Shown here: in pieces, positions 1 to 10,401 of the stretch
Layout: every line of letters starts with the position of its first letter
Position numbering within the stretch: position 1 is the stretch's first letter
Assembly (NCBI GenBank): GCA_036558125.1
Contig: DATBGE010000132.1
Coordinates: forward strand, 5,744 to 69,743
From: DATBGE01 sp036558125
GTDB lineage: Bacteria > Gemmatimonadota > Gemmatimonadetes > Gemmatimonadales > GWC2-71-9
DNA: 64,000 bases
Direction: 5' to 3'
Position numbers and translations under genes: made by a program
Notes under the pieces: model-generated
The model's input: only the letters and a program-made list of their open reading frames with translations
Told to the model about the DNA's origin: nothing
Databases searched by the model: none

Positions 1-1
1 C

Positions 2-313
2 GCCAGGCGGGGCGACGAACCGGTGGACCCCCGCACCCTGCCGGAGGATGTCCTGACCGGCGTAGTCGACCAGATGGCGGAGGCCGACCCGATGGCCGAC
101 ATGCACGTGGAGTTGAGCTGCGCACTCTGCGGCCATTCATGGACCGTAGCGCTCGACATCACCGGCTATCTCTGGAGCGAGGTCGAGGACTGGGCTAAGC
201 GACTCCTCATCGAAATCCACACCCTGGCTTCTGCCTACGGGTGGGGGGAAGCCGAGATCCTCGCGCTGAGTCCCAACCGGCGTCGTTCCTACCTGGATCT
301 GCTGGGAGCGTAG
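2..313 (+). CDS. eCIS baseplate hub assembly chaperone-like protein (5' truncated)
   Basis: The open frame runs off the left edge of the window, so the true start is missing; a GTG at 23 is only an internal candidate. The visible 103 residues hold a Cys-x-x-Cys pair followed by Gly-His (CALCGHSW) and a C-terminal stretch GWGEAEILALSPNRRRSYLD. From memory, this resembles the small T4 gp26/gp51-like proteins found next to the tube genes in actinobacterial and cyanobacterial eCIS loci, which are thought to help hub assembly. The next gene starts 18 bases downstream. Family assignment is by recall of the C-terminal motif, not by a search. Confidence 0.6.
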   Translation, partial: ARRGDEPVDPRTLPEDVLTGVVDQMAEADPMADMHVELSCALCGHSWTVALDITGYLWSEVEDWAKRLLIEIHTLASAYGWGEAEILALSPNRRRSYLDLLGA

Positions 314-331
314 CATGAGGTGGGGACTCCC

Positions 332-1126
332 ATGACCGACTTTCTGTCCCGGCTCCTGGGCAAGGCTCAGGGTGACCTCCCGGTACTGCAACGGCGCCGC
401 CCTTCGCTGTTTGAAGCGATTCCCCGGTCGCAGCAGTTTGTTGGTGGGCGAGGGCCCACTCCCGCCCAGTCCGCCGTCGAAGAGTCATCACTCGAATCGG
501 CGATTACCGGGGAGGAGTCGAAGGCTCCACGGGTAACCGCACGACCAGCCGCCGTGCCGCCCGAGAAAGAGGTAAGGCGAGCGCCGGAACTCCTCGGCCC
601 GATCGTGCCCGGTAAGGCGGTTCCCTCGCGCTTCACTCCGCCCTTGGTGACCCCGGCCGACTCGGCTACGCCAGGGAGGCTTCGCAGCCGGGAAGAGTCA
701 AGCAACCCCGAAGGAGAGCCGCAAAAGACTCGCCCCCGGTCGGCAGCGAAGGCCTCGGTCCCGGAGGCATCTCCCACCCTACCTCTTCCGGTTCTCCACC
801 GAGCGAGAAGAGAGGTTACCCGGCACTCCCTCGACCCGAGCCCGCCAGCTCCATTTCCGGATGATGGTACGCCACCCGCCTCACGGTTCGGTGGGTCGAC
901 CGCGCAATTGCTGGCGTCGCCGGCCCGCATCGTGATGGGTCCTGTGAGCCCGCCAAGCCCGGGTTTTCCGGCAACGCCGCCGGCCGAGCCCACCATCCAG
1001 GTGACGATCGGCCGGATCGAGGTGCGGGCAGTGACGCCAGGTTCCCGCCCAAAGAGCGCCGCCTCGGCCGCACCACGGCTCAGCCTGGAGGATTACCTCC
1101 GCAGCCGTGGCGGAGGCACCAGATGA
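332..1126 (+). CDS. Pro-rich eCIS accessory protein with conserved C-terminal motif
   Basis: Protein of 264 aa with a short ordered N-terminus (MTDFLSRLLGKAQGD, followed by RRRPSLFEAI), a long low-complexity middle rich in Pro, Ser, Ala and Arg, and an ordered C-terminus (IQVTIGRIEVRAVTPG followed by LSLEDYLRSRGGG). This layout of two short conserved ends joined by a disordered linker recurs in a protein of unknown role beside DUF4255 genes in many eCIS loci. The ATG at 332 is chosen over the GTG at 320 because the purine-rich GAGGTGGGG lies just upstream of it. The stop overlaps the next start (ATGA). Function unknown; a tether or baseplate-associated peptide is inference. Confidence 0.6.
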   Translation: MTDFLSRLLGKAQGDLPVLQRRRPSLFEAIPRSQQFVGGRGPTPAQSAVEESSLESAITGEESKAPRVTARPAAVPPEKEVRRAPELLGPIVPGKAVPSRFTPPLVTPADSATPGRLRSREESSNPEGEPQKTRPRSAAKASVPEASPTLPLPVLHRARREVTRHSLDPSPPAPFPDDGTPPASRFGGSTAQLLASPARIVMGPVSPPSPGFPATPPAEPTIQVTIGRIEVRAVTPGSRPKSAASAAPRLSLEDYLRSRGGGTR

Positions 1127-2435
1127 GCGGGCCGCTCGCCATCGCCGCGGTGACCGCCGTTCTCAAGGACCTGCTGAACGACGGGTTGTTGAACCACGAT
1201 CTCTCCGCGGTGGGAAGCTTCTCGGTCACGGCCTCACCGCCGGATCGAGTGGTGACGGGAGCCAACGAACCGAACCGGCTGAATCTCTTCCTTTATCAGG
1301 TCACGCCGAATCCGGGCTGGCGCAATGAAGGGCTTCCTTCGCGGGACGGAAACGGTGGGAGGCTGACTAATCCGCCTCTCGCCCTCGACCTGCACTATCT
1401 GCTCACCGCGTATGGCTCTCAGGATCTGAATGCGGAAATTCTGCTGGGCTACGCCATGCAGCTCCTGCATGAAACGCCGATGCTCACTCGGTCCCAATTG
1501 CGCACAGTGCTGGGCGGCACTTCGCCGGTCGATGGCACCATGGTCCCCTCGATTTTCGGCTCGCTCTCGGCAGCCGACCTGGCCGATCAAGTGGAGTTGA
1601 TCAAGATCACGCCGGTGACGCTCAGCACCGAGGACCTGTCGAAGATGTGGACCGCCATGCAGGCCCGGTATCGACAGTCCATGGCGTATGTGGTGTCGGT
1701 GGTGCTGATCCAGGCCACCGCTCCGGTCAAGGCCGCGGCACCAGTCCTCAAGCGGGGCACCGACGATCGTGGCCCGGTCGCGGTGGCTGCCCCGTTCCCC
1801 GATCTGCAGGGAGTGAGACCAGCCGCGTCGGACCTCCTGCCCGCCATGCGGCTGGGTGACGACCTGTTGTTGACCGGCACCAATCTTGGCTCACCAGATC
1901 AGACAATGGTGGTTTTTACCCACGCAGTGGCGGATGTGGTCAACGAGATCACCCCAACCCCTGGTCCCACTCAAGGCACCCTCTCGGTTCACGTCCCTGC
2001 TGTCGCCGAGGACGCCAATGCAATGAACGAGTGGGCCACCGGTATGTATGCCGTCTCGCTGCGGACCACTCGCCCCAACCTCAAGCCCTGGACCTCCAAC
2101 GGCGTGCCGATCGGGTTGGCGCCGCGCATTACGGTGAGCCCGACCAACGCGGCGCCGGGCAACATCAACCTGACGGTCACCTGCACGCCCCGGTTGCGCC
2201 CCGAGCAAGAGACGCGCACCAGCCTGATCTTCGGGTCGGAGACGGTAAGCCCGTCGGCCATCACGACACCCGGCGATCCGCTCCAACCGACCACGCTCAC
2301 GTTCACCGTTCCCTCGGTGGGGACCGGGGACTATCTGGTGCGGCTCAGGGTGGATGGCATCGACAGCCTCCCGATCACGTTGACCGGGTCTCCGGCGCGG
2401 TTCGACTTCGATCCGCAACAGAAGGTGAAAGTGGC

Positions 2436-2439
<4 letters not shown>
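1123..2439 (+). CDS. DUF4255 (Pvc16/Afp16 N-domain-like) eCIS cap/terminator protein
   Basis: Protein of 438 aa. The N-terminal ~190 residues match the DUF4255 pattern by eye: LAIAAVTAVLKDLLNDGL at the start, then NRLNLFLYQVTPNPGWRN, ALDLHYLLTAYG and EILLGYAMQLLHETP. In Afp and PVC this domain belongs to the terminator/cap protein that ends tube and sheath assembly. The remaining half looks like beta-sandwich (IPT/Ig-like) segments, for example GDDLLLTGTNLGSP and TGDYLVRLRVDGIDSLP. It overlaps its neighbours by 4 bases on both sides, consistent with tight translational coupling inside the structural operon. The domain call is strong; the role of the C-terminal half is inferred. Confidence 0.88.
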
Positions 2440-4537
<2,098 letters not shown>

Positions 4538-4541
<4 letters not shown>

Positions 4542-4825
4542 GCAAGATCGAGCTCCATATCGAGCGACTGATCGTGGAGGGGATTCCGCTCACGAGCGGC
4601 ACTCCACGCCAGCTGCAGGCTGGAGTCGAGTCCGAACTGAGGCGGTTGCTGGGTGCGGGAGGCCTCTCCTCCGATCTAACCGGCGGCATTGCGCTGCCCA
4701 GCCTGCCTGGCCCGGCGCTTCAGCTCCATCCGACCCCAAGTGCGCTCGAGCTGGGGCGGCAGATCGCCGACTCGGTGTATCGGGCAATCGGCGGTGATGG
4801 ATCCGTTGGCGGTGGCGTCGTATGA
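4538..4825 (+). CDS. Small conserved eCIS protein of unknown function
   Basis: Protein of 95 aa with a GTG start that overlaps the ATPase stop (GTGA). The N-terminus (SKIELHIERLIVEGIPL) and the C-terminal helix (LELGRQIADSVYRAIGG) recall a short protein that often follows the AAA+ gene in actinobacterial and cyanobacterial eCIS loci. No signal peptide, membrane segment or catalytic motif is visible. It overlaps the first DUF4157 cargo gene by 4 bases, so it may act with the ATPase or in cargo handling; that is inference from position only. Confidence 0.6.
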
Positions 4826-6864
4826 GCGCTCAGTTCGATTCGGCACGAGCTCTTGTTCCGAGGCCTGCGGTCAGACCCAAGGTCCGCGTAGCGTTGCAGC
4901 GGAAACGCAGCAGCAATCACTGGCTGGCGGATCGTGAGTGTGAGGAAGACCCGCGGGGTGAGTGGCAGGGCGGCGAGGTCGATCCATTGGAACAAGAGGC
5001 GAACCGCGTGGCAAGTGAAGTCCTGGCGACGCCGTCCAATCGGTCAGGGGGCCATTCGCGTCCGCCGATCCAGCCGTTCGGCCTGGCACCGGGCGGAATC
5101 AGGACAGCCCCGGAAGGAGTGGGCCGGGTCCTGGGCGGTGCCGGGGCTCGACTTCCCGCAGGCCTGCGCGAGGACATGGAACAACGCTTTGGCCGTGACT
5201 TCACCCGCGTGCGGCTGCACTCGGGCGCCGCGGCCGAGCAGTCGGCGAGGGATGTGTATGCCAAGGCGTATACGGTGGGATCCGACATCGTCTTCGGCGC
5301 CGGTCGCTTCGCGCCTGAGACGTTGGAGGGGCGGCGACTGATTGCTCATGAGCTGACCCATGTAGTCCAGCAATCAGGCCTGGCCGGAGAATCTTCGAGC
5401 GGCCTCCTGCTCCAGCGCGACGCCATTGATGACGCGCGGGGGAAGCTCTCCTACGGCCTCACCGACTGGGCGATTACCGACGCTGACGCCATGGAAGCCC
5501 TGGCTTCGCTCGCGACCATCCCACCGGCGACGCTCGGGGCTCAACTGAAACGTCTGGGGACTAAGTATCTCACGCGACTGCTGGACAACCTGCCTGATGC
5601 CGCCAAGAGCGGCGAGATCTACAAGAGAGTGATCGAGGCCGCGGGCCCTGCCGGCGTCATGCCCTATGCCAAGGAGCAGCTCAGCTACGGCCTCTTCGAC
5701 TGGGCCATCACCGACGCCGAGGTGACCCGGGTCTTCAACACCTTCACGAACCTGCCGGGTCCGGCGCAGGAGCAGTTCCTGCTCGACCTGGACAACGCGG
5801 GGCGGTTGGGCCGGCTGATCTCCAATTCCAATGCCGGGCACCATGGTCTCTACATCCGGCCGTGGATAGCCACGCTGACTCGCGGTGCTCTCACCCCGAA
5901 CCAGCGTACCATCCTTCGCACCATCGTGGCCAAGAGTGGCAACGGGGCACTGGCGACCATCACCCTGGCCGCCGAAACCCGGTTTGATGTTGCGGTCGGG
6001 CGCACGACGATTGCCGGGCGGACCCCGGTCGACTGGGATGCCGAGCACTTACGCAAGACCTATCTCGCGCTGGATCACCTTCCCGAGGCGCATGTCGCGA
6101 AGAACAAGGAGTTGCTGCGATTCGGGCAATTCACAAAAGCGTCGGTCACGAAGGGCGGGTCGACGACGCTCGTGGAAGGCGTCTATAACGCGGGGAAGAA
6201 GGAGTTGGCTATCAACATCGAAGCTGGTGGCGACATCGAGGATTCCATCATCCACGAGACGGGCCATGCGGTGGATCAGGAGATGGGTTGGAGCACCGGA
6301 CCGGAGCCCGCGCTGCCAAAACGGGGGGGCTGGAAGTCGTATGCCAAGGACTACAACACCTGTGCCACCGAAATGGTGGACGATTCCGCCGCGGGAATCA
6401 AGACAAAGCTGACGGCGCCTCAGCAGACGGCCGTCGTGGCGGAGATGGCCACTTCCATGACCAACCAGTCCGCCACGGGGATGGAAGCGCGCATCAAGGC
6501 GTTGCCCTGGTTCGCGCCCCTCAGAGCCCCCGACAAGACGGCCGTGATGGGAGACCCGGCCCTCCGCGCCATCGGTGTCGGACTCAACAGCCCGTGGTTC
6601 AACGCCACGGATGGAGGGATTCATCTCACTGACCACATATACCAGGAGTCCTACCCGCTCGACTGGGTTCGTTACCGCCATGAAGCACGGAGCAGAATGC
6701 TGACCCAATACCAGTTCAGGGATCCGGGTGAATGGTTCGCGGAGGCATACGCGTTCTACTATCTGCCTGATCCGCGAGGCAAGGGCGCAAAACTGAATGA
6801 CAAAGACCCGGACACTAAGGCGTATTTCGATGCGAGCGTGGACACTCGTGCCCCAACACGATGA
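4822..6864 (+). CDS. DUF4157 eCIS cargo 1 with C-terminal gluzincin-type metallopeptidase
   Basis: Protein of 680 aa. Residues about 110-185 are the DUF4157 (eCIS core) domain: LREDMEQRFGRDFTRVRLHS, then the zincin-like HELTH (176-180) and VVQQSG. Two tandem segments follow, both starting LSYGL-x-DWAITDA at residues 209 and 287, a repeat of about 78 residues. The C-terminal domain has a second zinc motif HETGHAVD (478-485) and a downstream GEWFAEAYAFYYL (636-648) whose Glu641 could be the third zinc ligand. HExGHxxD plus E-W-F-A-E-A resembles the anthrax lethal factor-like (ATLF) metallopeptidase family. DUF4157 marks proteins loaded into eCIS particles, so this is a probable delivered protease. 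It overlaps both flanking genes. Target unknown. Confidence 0.85.
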   Translation: MSAQFDSARALVPRPAVRPKVRVALQRKRSSNHWLADRECEEDPRGEWQGGEVDPLEQEANRVASEVLATPSNRSGGHSRPPIQPFGLAPGGIRTAPEGVGRVLGGAGARLPAGLREDMEQRFGRDFTRVRLHSGAAAEQSARDVYAKAYTVGSDIVFGAGRFAPETLEGRRLIAHELTHVVQQSGLAGESSSGLLLQRDAIDDARGKLSYGLTDWAITDADAMEALASLATIPPATLGAQLKRLGTKYLTRLLDNLPDAAKSGEIYKRVIEAAGPAGVMPYAKEQLSYGLFDWAITDAEVTRVFNTFTNLPGPAQEQFLLDLDNAGRLGRLISNSNAGHHGLYIRPWIATLTRGALTPNQRTILRTIVAKSGNGALATITLAAETRFDVAVGRTTIAGRTPVDWDAEHLRKTYLALDHLPEAHVAKNKELLRFGQFTKASVTKGGSTTLVEGVYNAGKKELAINIEAGGDIEDSIIHETGHAVDQEMGWSTGPEPALPKRGGWKSYAKDYNTCATEMVDDSAAGIKTKLTAPQQTAVVAEMATSMTNQSATGMEARIKALPWFAPLRAPDKTAVMGDPALRAIGVGLNSPWFNATDGGIHLTDHIYQESYPLDWVRYRHEARSRMLTQYQFRDPGEWFAEAYAFYYLPDPRGKGAKLNDKDPDTKAYFDASVDTRAPTR

Positions 6865-7402
6865 GAAGGCCATCAAAAAAGCAGTCGCCACTCATGCCAA
6901 TGAACTAGGCGGCCCCGTGGGGGCGGCGGAGATCACGCTGGAGTTCTTGGATGGCCAGGCGGCACCCGGCTGCACCCTGTTTCACGCCCGCTGGGGTGCG
7001 GGCCAGCGCGAGGGAATACTCTCAGGACTGCTGCGCGACGCTGAGGCGCCGGATACCTACCCGGCGCAAGCACTGGGGAAAGTCTTCCAGCGGTGGATCG
7101 AAGCCGAAGGGACGTTCCCGACCGCCGTGCGGGCGGCCGAGGTCGTGGCATACGTTCTCGACCCGTTGGATCGGTGTGTGCTGGTTCGCTCCGATGAGGA
7201 CAAGGCAAAGTACATCGATAGGCAGGAATGGCTCCCGTTTATTGCACCGCCTGAAGCGATAGAAGTAGCTGGCAGGCCGGGAGTGACGTTCTGGTGGTTC
7301 GGACCGAGCGGCACCTCCCGGATGCGAGTCTATCTCGCCGACGGCGGACGCGCGGGATGGGATGAGACGTCCATCCAGACCCTCATCGCCTCGAAGAGAT
7401 AG
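6830..7402 (+). CDS. Small unknown protein paired with DUF4157 cargo 1
   Basis: Protein of about 190 aa with no recognised family. The start is uncertain: ATG 6830 overlaps the cargo gene by 35 bases, GTG 6848 by 17; neither has a clear ribosome-binding site. It is soluble by appearance, with no signal peptide or membrane segment, and has aromatic-rich motifs such as VTFWWFGPSG and MRVYLADGG near the C-terminus. Its tight coupling to the metallopeptidase cargo suggests a cognate chaperone, adaptor or self-protection protein, but the sequence itself shows no function. Confidence 0.6.
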   Translation: MRAWTLVPQHDEKAIKKAVATHANELGGPVGAAEITLEFLDGQAAPGCTLFHARWGAGQREGILSGLLRDAEAPDTYPAQALGKVFQRWIEAEGTFPTAVRAAEVVAYVLDPLDRCVLVRSDEDKAKYIDRQEWLPFIAPPEAIEVAGRPGVTFWWFGPSGTSRMRVYLADGGRAGWDETSIQTLIASKR

Positions 7403-7446
7403 CAAGGGTTCGCAACACTGGACCTGCTGCCGAAGTGGGAGTCGCG

Positions 7447-9018
7447 ATGGGTAGAAACCAAGTCTCGGCTCAAGAGAGAACGCGCTCCCTGACCGCAACC
7501 ATCCGGCCGGGGCGCCTTTCGCGCGATTCGATGAGACCTCGCCTTGGTCAGATGCCGGCCAGCGTCCAGCAGGTCGTGAGCTCTCCGGGAAATCAGTTGG
7601 ACGTGACGACGAGGTCGCTCATGGAATCCAGGTTCGGGTGCGACTTTGCCGGTGTGCGGGTGCACTCCAACGGGGGAGCTGCGGAATCGGCGTTGGCGGT
7701 CGGTGCTGCGGCGTACACCGTGGGGCAGCATGTCGTATTCGGCGCAGGTCAGTACTCGCCGCACACGCCATCCGGGCGGGGCTTGCTCGCCCACGAGCTG
7801 GCCCACGTGGTACAGCAAAGCGGAGCTTCCCCATCCAGCGACCTGGTCATTCGCGGGAGTCGTGGTCCCGCTGAAGCCGAAGCAAGGCAGACAGCGCAAT
7901 CCGTCACCTCAGGCGCAGAAGCGTCGCCGGTGCGCACCCGGGTTCCCCGCAGCATCCAACGAGCGCCGCTCAGCGCGGATGCCGATCCGATCCACAAACC
8001 ACTCATCGACGACTTTCGGAAGAAACATGGCCTGCCTCCTGGCGGGGTCGATCCGTCCGGCAATCGGGTGGGCCCCTCCGATGCGGAGATCAAATACGGT
8101 GAGCCGGCGGAGGCTGCCGCCCTCGCGCAGGAGATGCGGACGCTGATCGACAACGCGGTCTGGAAAGAAATCCGCAAGCGAGTCTATCCAGCGGAATCCG
8201 CCGCCGGAATCCGGCGTGCCAAGGAGCGCCATGCCGGGAGGCAGCCTGACCTCACTGGCCTCGGACGGCTCGCGGCCCTCGACCACTTCGCGACCGAGAT
8301 CAAGGGCCTCCAGTCCCGCTGGACCACCTTGCCTTTGCCCGATGATCGAGTGGCGGCCCTTCGTGTGTCGCTCAATGCCGAGCTGACGAGCGCCAATGTG
8401 CCCGGTTTTATCCTGGTGGAGAAGGAACCAATGGAATGGAAGGGATACTTCGAAAAGGGTCGTTGGCGGTTTGCCGTGAGCCAGGATCTTGTGTCTGGTG
8501 CCACTCTGCCTGACAAGGATGCCGGGGAACTGGCCAATGTGGCCCTGCACGAAGGCCGGCACGCCGAGCAGGAGTTCCTGGCGGCCCGGTTCTCAGCCGG
8601 GGTGAATAACAAGGACTCGGCATTCATCCAGGCCGATCAAGGGATTCCCCAGCCGATCGCCGATGAGGCGGTGACTAAGAAGTTCACCTCTGGCACCGAT
8701 GCGACGACCAAAGACCTGGGCAGGAAGATGTACAAGGCCAAGGTCACCGACCGGGCCGTCAACCAGCAGATCAGCAGCGACGACGGAACACGAGAGATGG
8801 GAGTGGCGCGGGGGGAAGCGGAGGTCGCGGTTCGAGACTTGGACGCGGTGCCAGTCACCGTGAACATCACCAAGGCCAAGGCCAAGCGAGACGCGCTCAA
8901 GGGCTGGATTCTGGAAGTCGAACGCCGCTACACCCTGTATCGCGCGATTCCCTATGAGGCCGACGCGCACGAGGTGGGTGACGCCGCCGAGCAGGCGTTC
9001 CTGGGGTGGCCGCCATGA
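7447..9018 (+). CDS. DUF4157 eCIS cargo 2 with C-terminal HEGRH motif
   Basis: Protein of 523 aa. ATG 7447 is chosen over GTG 7435 because GGGAG sits 5-6 bases upstream. The DUF4157 domain lies at about residues 50-125 (TTRSLMESRFGCDFAGVRVH, then YTVGQHVVFGAGQY), with HELAH at 116-120 followed by VVQQSG. The C-terminal ~390 residues do not resemble cargo 1. They carry a separate LHEGRHAEQEFLA segment with H368-E369-x-x-H372, a possible second zincin site, followed by FIQADQGIPQPIADEAV. No transmembrane helix is seen. Probable particle-delivered effector; catalytic activity is inferred from HExxH alone, and a third ligand was not identified. Confidence 0.8.
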   Translation: MGRNQVSAQERTRSLTATIRPGRLSRDSMRPRLGQMPASVQQVVSSPGNQLDVTTRSLMESRFGCDFAGVRVHSNGGAAESALAVGAAAYTVGQHVVFGAGQYSPHTPSGRGLLAHELAHVVQQSGASPSSDLVIRGSRGPAEAEARQTAQSVTSGAEASPVRTRVPRSIQRAPLSADADPIHKPLIDDFRKKHGLPPGGVDPSGNRVGPSDAEIKYGEPAEAAALAQEMRTLIDNAVWKEIRKRVYPAESAAGIRRAKERHAGRQPDLTGLGRLAALDHFATEIKGLQSRWTTLPLPDDRVAALRVSLNAELTSANVPGFILVEKEPMEWKGYFEKGRWRFAVSQDLVSGATLPDKDAGELANVALHEGRHAEQEFLAARFSAGVNNKDSAFIQADQGIPQPIADEAVTKKFTSGTDATTKDLGRKMYKAKVTDRAVNQQISSDDGTREMGVARGEAEVAVRDLDAVPVTVNITKAKAKRDALKGWILEVERRYTLYRAIPYEADAHEVGDAAEQAFLGWPP

Positions 9019-9449
9019 GCATGGGAGCGGAAATCGTTCGCGACCTGGCGCGCTTCCTGTCCCAGGATTCGCTGACGGTCGACGATGTGGCTCGCCACGT
9101 CGGACCGGTGATACACGATCCGGGAGAATACATGTCCGCCGAGCTCGATCCGGTCATCAGCGGCCTGGCGACGGCACGACTGGCGCGACTGCCCAACACC
9201 GACGTCCCCTATTTGCTCGAATTGGGGTTTGATCAGGAATCCAGGCCTACGGTCGGTTCACTCAAGGCGATGTTCGGCGATTACCGCCACGTCCTCACCG
9301 ACCGGGAACGGCCAAGGGAGATCCAGTTCGACGTGCCCGACACGGGACGAGGCTGGCATACGGTGGTCATCGTCAACACGCCGGCGGACAGCAGGGTTCT
9401 TGAAGAAGCCCCAGTCATCAAGGTCGCCCTCAGGCGAGATGCCGTATGA
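9015..9449 (+). CDS. Small unknown protein paired with DUF4157 cargo 2
   Basis: Protein of 144 aa starting at ATG 9015, which overlaps the cargo 2 stop (ATGA); a second ATG at 9021 is possible. Its own stop overlaps the cargo 3 start in the same way. No family was recognised. It begins with a helical region (MGAEIVRDLARFLSQDSLTV) and ends in a probable beta-rich part (WHTVVIVNTPAD). It lies exactly between two cargo genes, like the small gene after cargo 1, though the two proteins show no obvious similarity. Role as adaptor, chaperone or protector is inference. Confidence 0.6.
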   Translation: MSMGAEIVRDLARFLSQDSLTVDDVARHVGPVIHDPGEYMSAELDPVISGLATARLARLPNTDVPYLLELGFDQESRPTVGSLKAMFGDYRHVLTDRERPREIQFDVPDTGRGWHTVVIVNTPADSRVLEEAPVIKVALRRDAV

Positions 9450-10384
9450 GCGTCAAGGACCGCCAACCGAGCCGCAGTGTGCTGGTACCTCCCAGTGTTC
9501 AGCGGGTCTTGCGGAAGACCGGCCAGCCGCTCGATAGCGACACCCGGGAGCGGATGGAGACTCGGCTGGGACACGATTTCAGCAACGTGCGGGTTCACAC
9601 CGACCGAGCCGCGGCCGATTCCGCGAGAACGCTTTCGGCCAAGGCCTACGCCGTAGGCCAAGACCTGGTCTTCGGCGATCGTCAGTACGAGGTGGGGACC
9701 CATTCTGGCCAAAGACTGATCGCGCACGAGCTGGCGCACGTGGCCCAACAACAACGGGGTGGATCCGGATCATTTCCCGCTGCGGAACCGCCGGCCCGGA
9801 CTGCCGCCGACAGAGTGATGCAGGGTCAGCGCGTTTCGGCCGAATCGGTAGGCCGCGCGGCGGTCGGGGTCTACTGCCAACCGGATGACGATAAGAAGAA
9901 GCCGACGGATGCTCCCGTAGCGGGCGAGCAGGAGTCAACCACCTTGCCGCTCTCGAAGCTGAAGTTGACGCTCGATCAGGATTTCTACGACCCCGAGTCC
10001 CCCGCCCCCTTCCTGAGGCCACCGTTTTCGCTGCCGGTCGGGCCGCAAATCGACTGGCTGACCCTCAGGCAATCATACGGATCCCGCGGCGTGCCCATGT
10101 CGGAACGGGACGCGGACAGCATCAAGCAGGCCTGGGATCGGAATTCCCGGTTTCTCTCTGACATCGGGATCAACGACCGTTTCAAGTTCCTCTTCCTGAC
10201 CAAGGAGTGGCTGCTCAACAAGTCAATTGCGAAGCAGGTGGAGGACCAACAGGCCAGGGAGAACCCCAGCGTCTTTGATCGGGCGGACCAGGAATGGAAG
10301 GCGGCGCATCCCGGCGGATTTGAAACGCCCATTATCCCGCTCTTCTCAACCGACTGGTTGCGCAAGAAGAAGAAAAAGCCCTAA
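9446..10384 (+). CDS. DUF4157 eCIS cargo 3 with short unknown C-terminal domain
   Basis: Protein of 312 aa, ATG start overlapping the previous stop. The DUF4157 domain occupies about residues 18-105 (TRERMETRLGHDFSNVRVHT, YAVGQDLVFGDRQY), with HELAH at 94-98 followed by VAQQQRGG. The remaining ~200 residues have no recognised motif. They include a Pro-rich stretch (FLRPPFSLPVGPQIDWL), a helical region rich in charged residues and a lysine-rich end (RKKKKKP). No second HExxH occurs, so it probably differs mechanistically from cargos 1 and 2. Loading into the particle is inferred from the DUF4157 domain. Confidence 0.78.
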   Translation: MSVKDRQPSRSVLVPPSVQRVLRKTGQPLDSDTRERMETRLGHDFSNVRVHTDRAAADSARTLSAKAYAVGQDLVFGDRQYEVGTHSGQRLIAHELAHVAQQQRGGSGSFPAAEPPARTAADRVMQGQRVSAESVGRAAVGVYCQPDDDKKKPTDAPVAGEQESTTLPLSKLKLTLDQDFYDPESPAPFLRPPFSLPVGPQIDWLTLRQSYGSRGVPMSERDADSIKQAWDRNSRFLSDIGINDRFKFLFLTKEWLLNKSIAKQVEDQQARENPSVFDRADQEWKAAHPGGFETPIIPLFSTDWLRKKKKKP

Positions 10385-10401
10385 CCAATGCGAACCAGTT
10401 C

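Noticed and set aside
2031..2435. Upstream extension of the AAA+ ATPase frame
   Set aside because: This part overlaps the DUF4255 gene and encodes His/Arg/Pro-rich noise; ATG 2436 overlaps the upstream stop as in the neighbouring genes.
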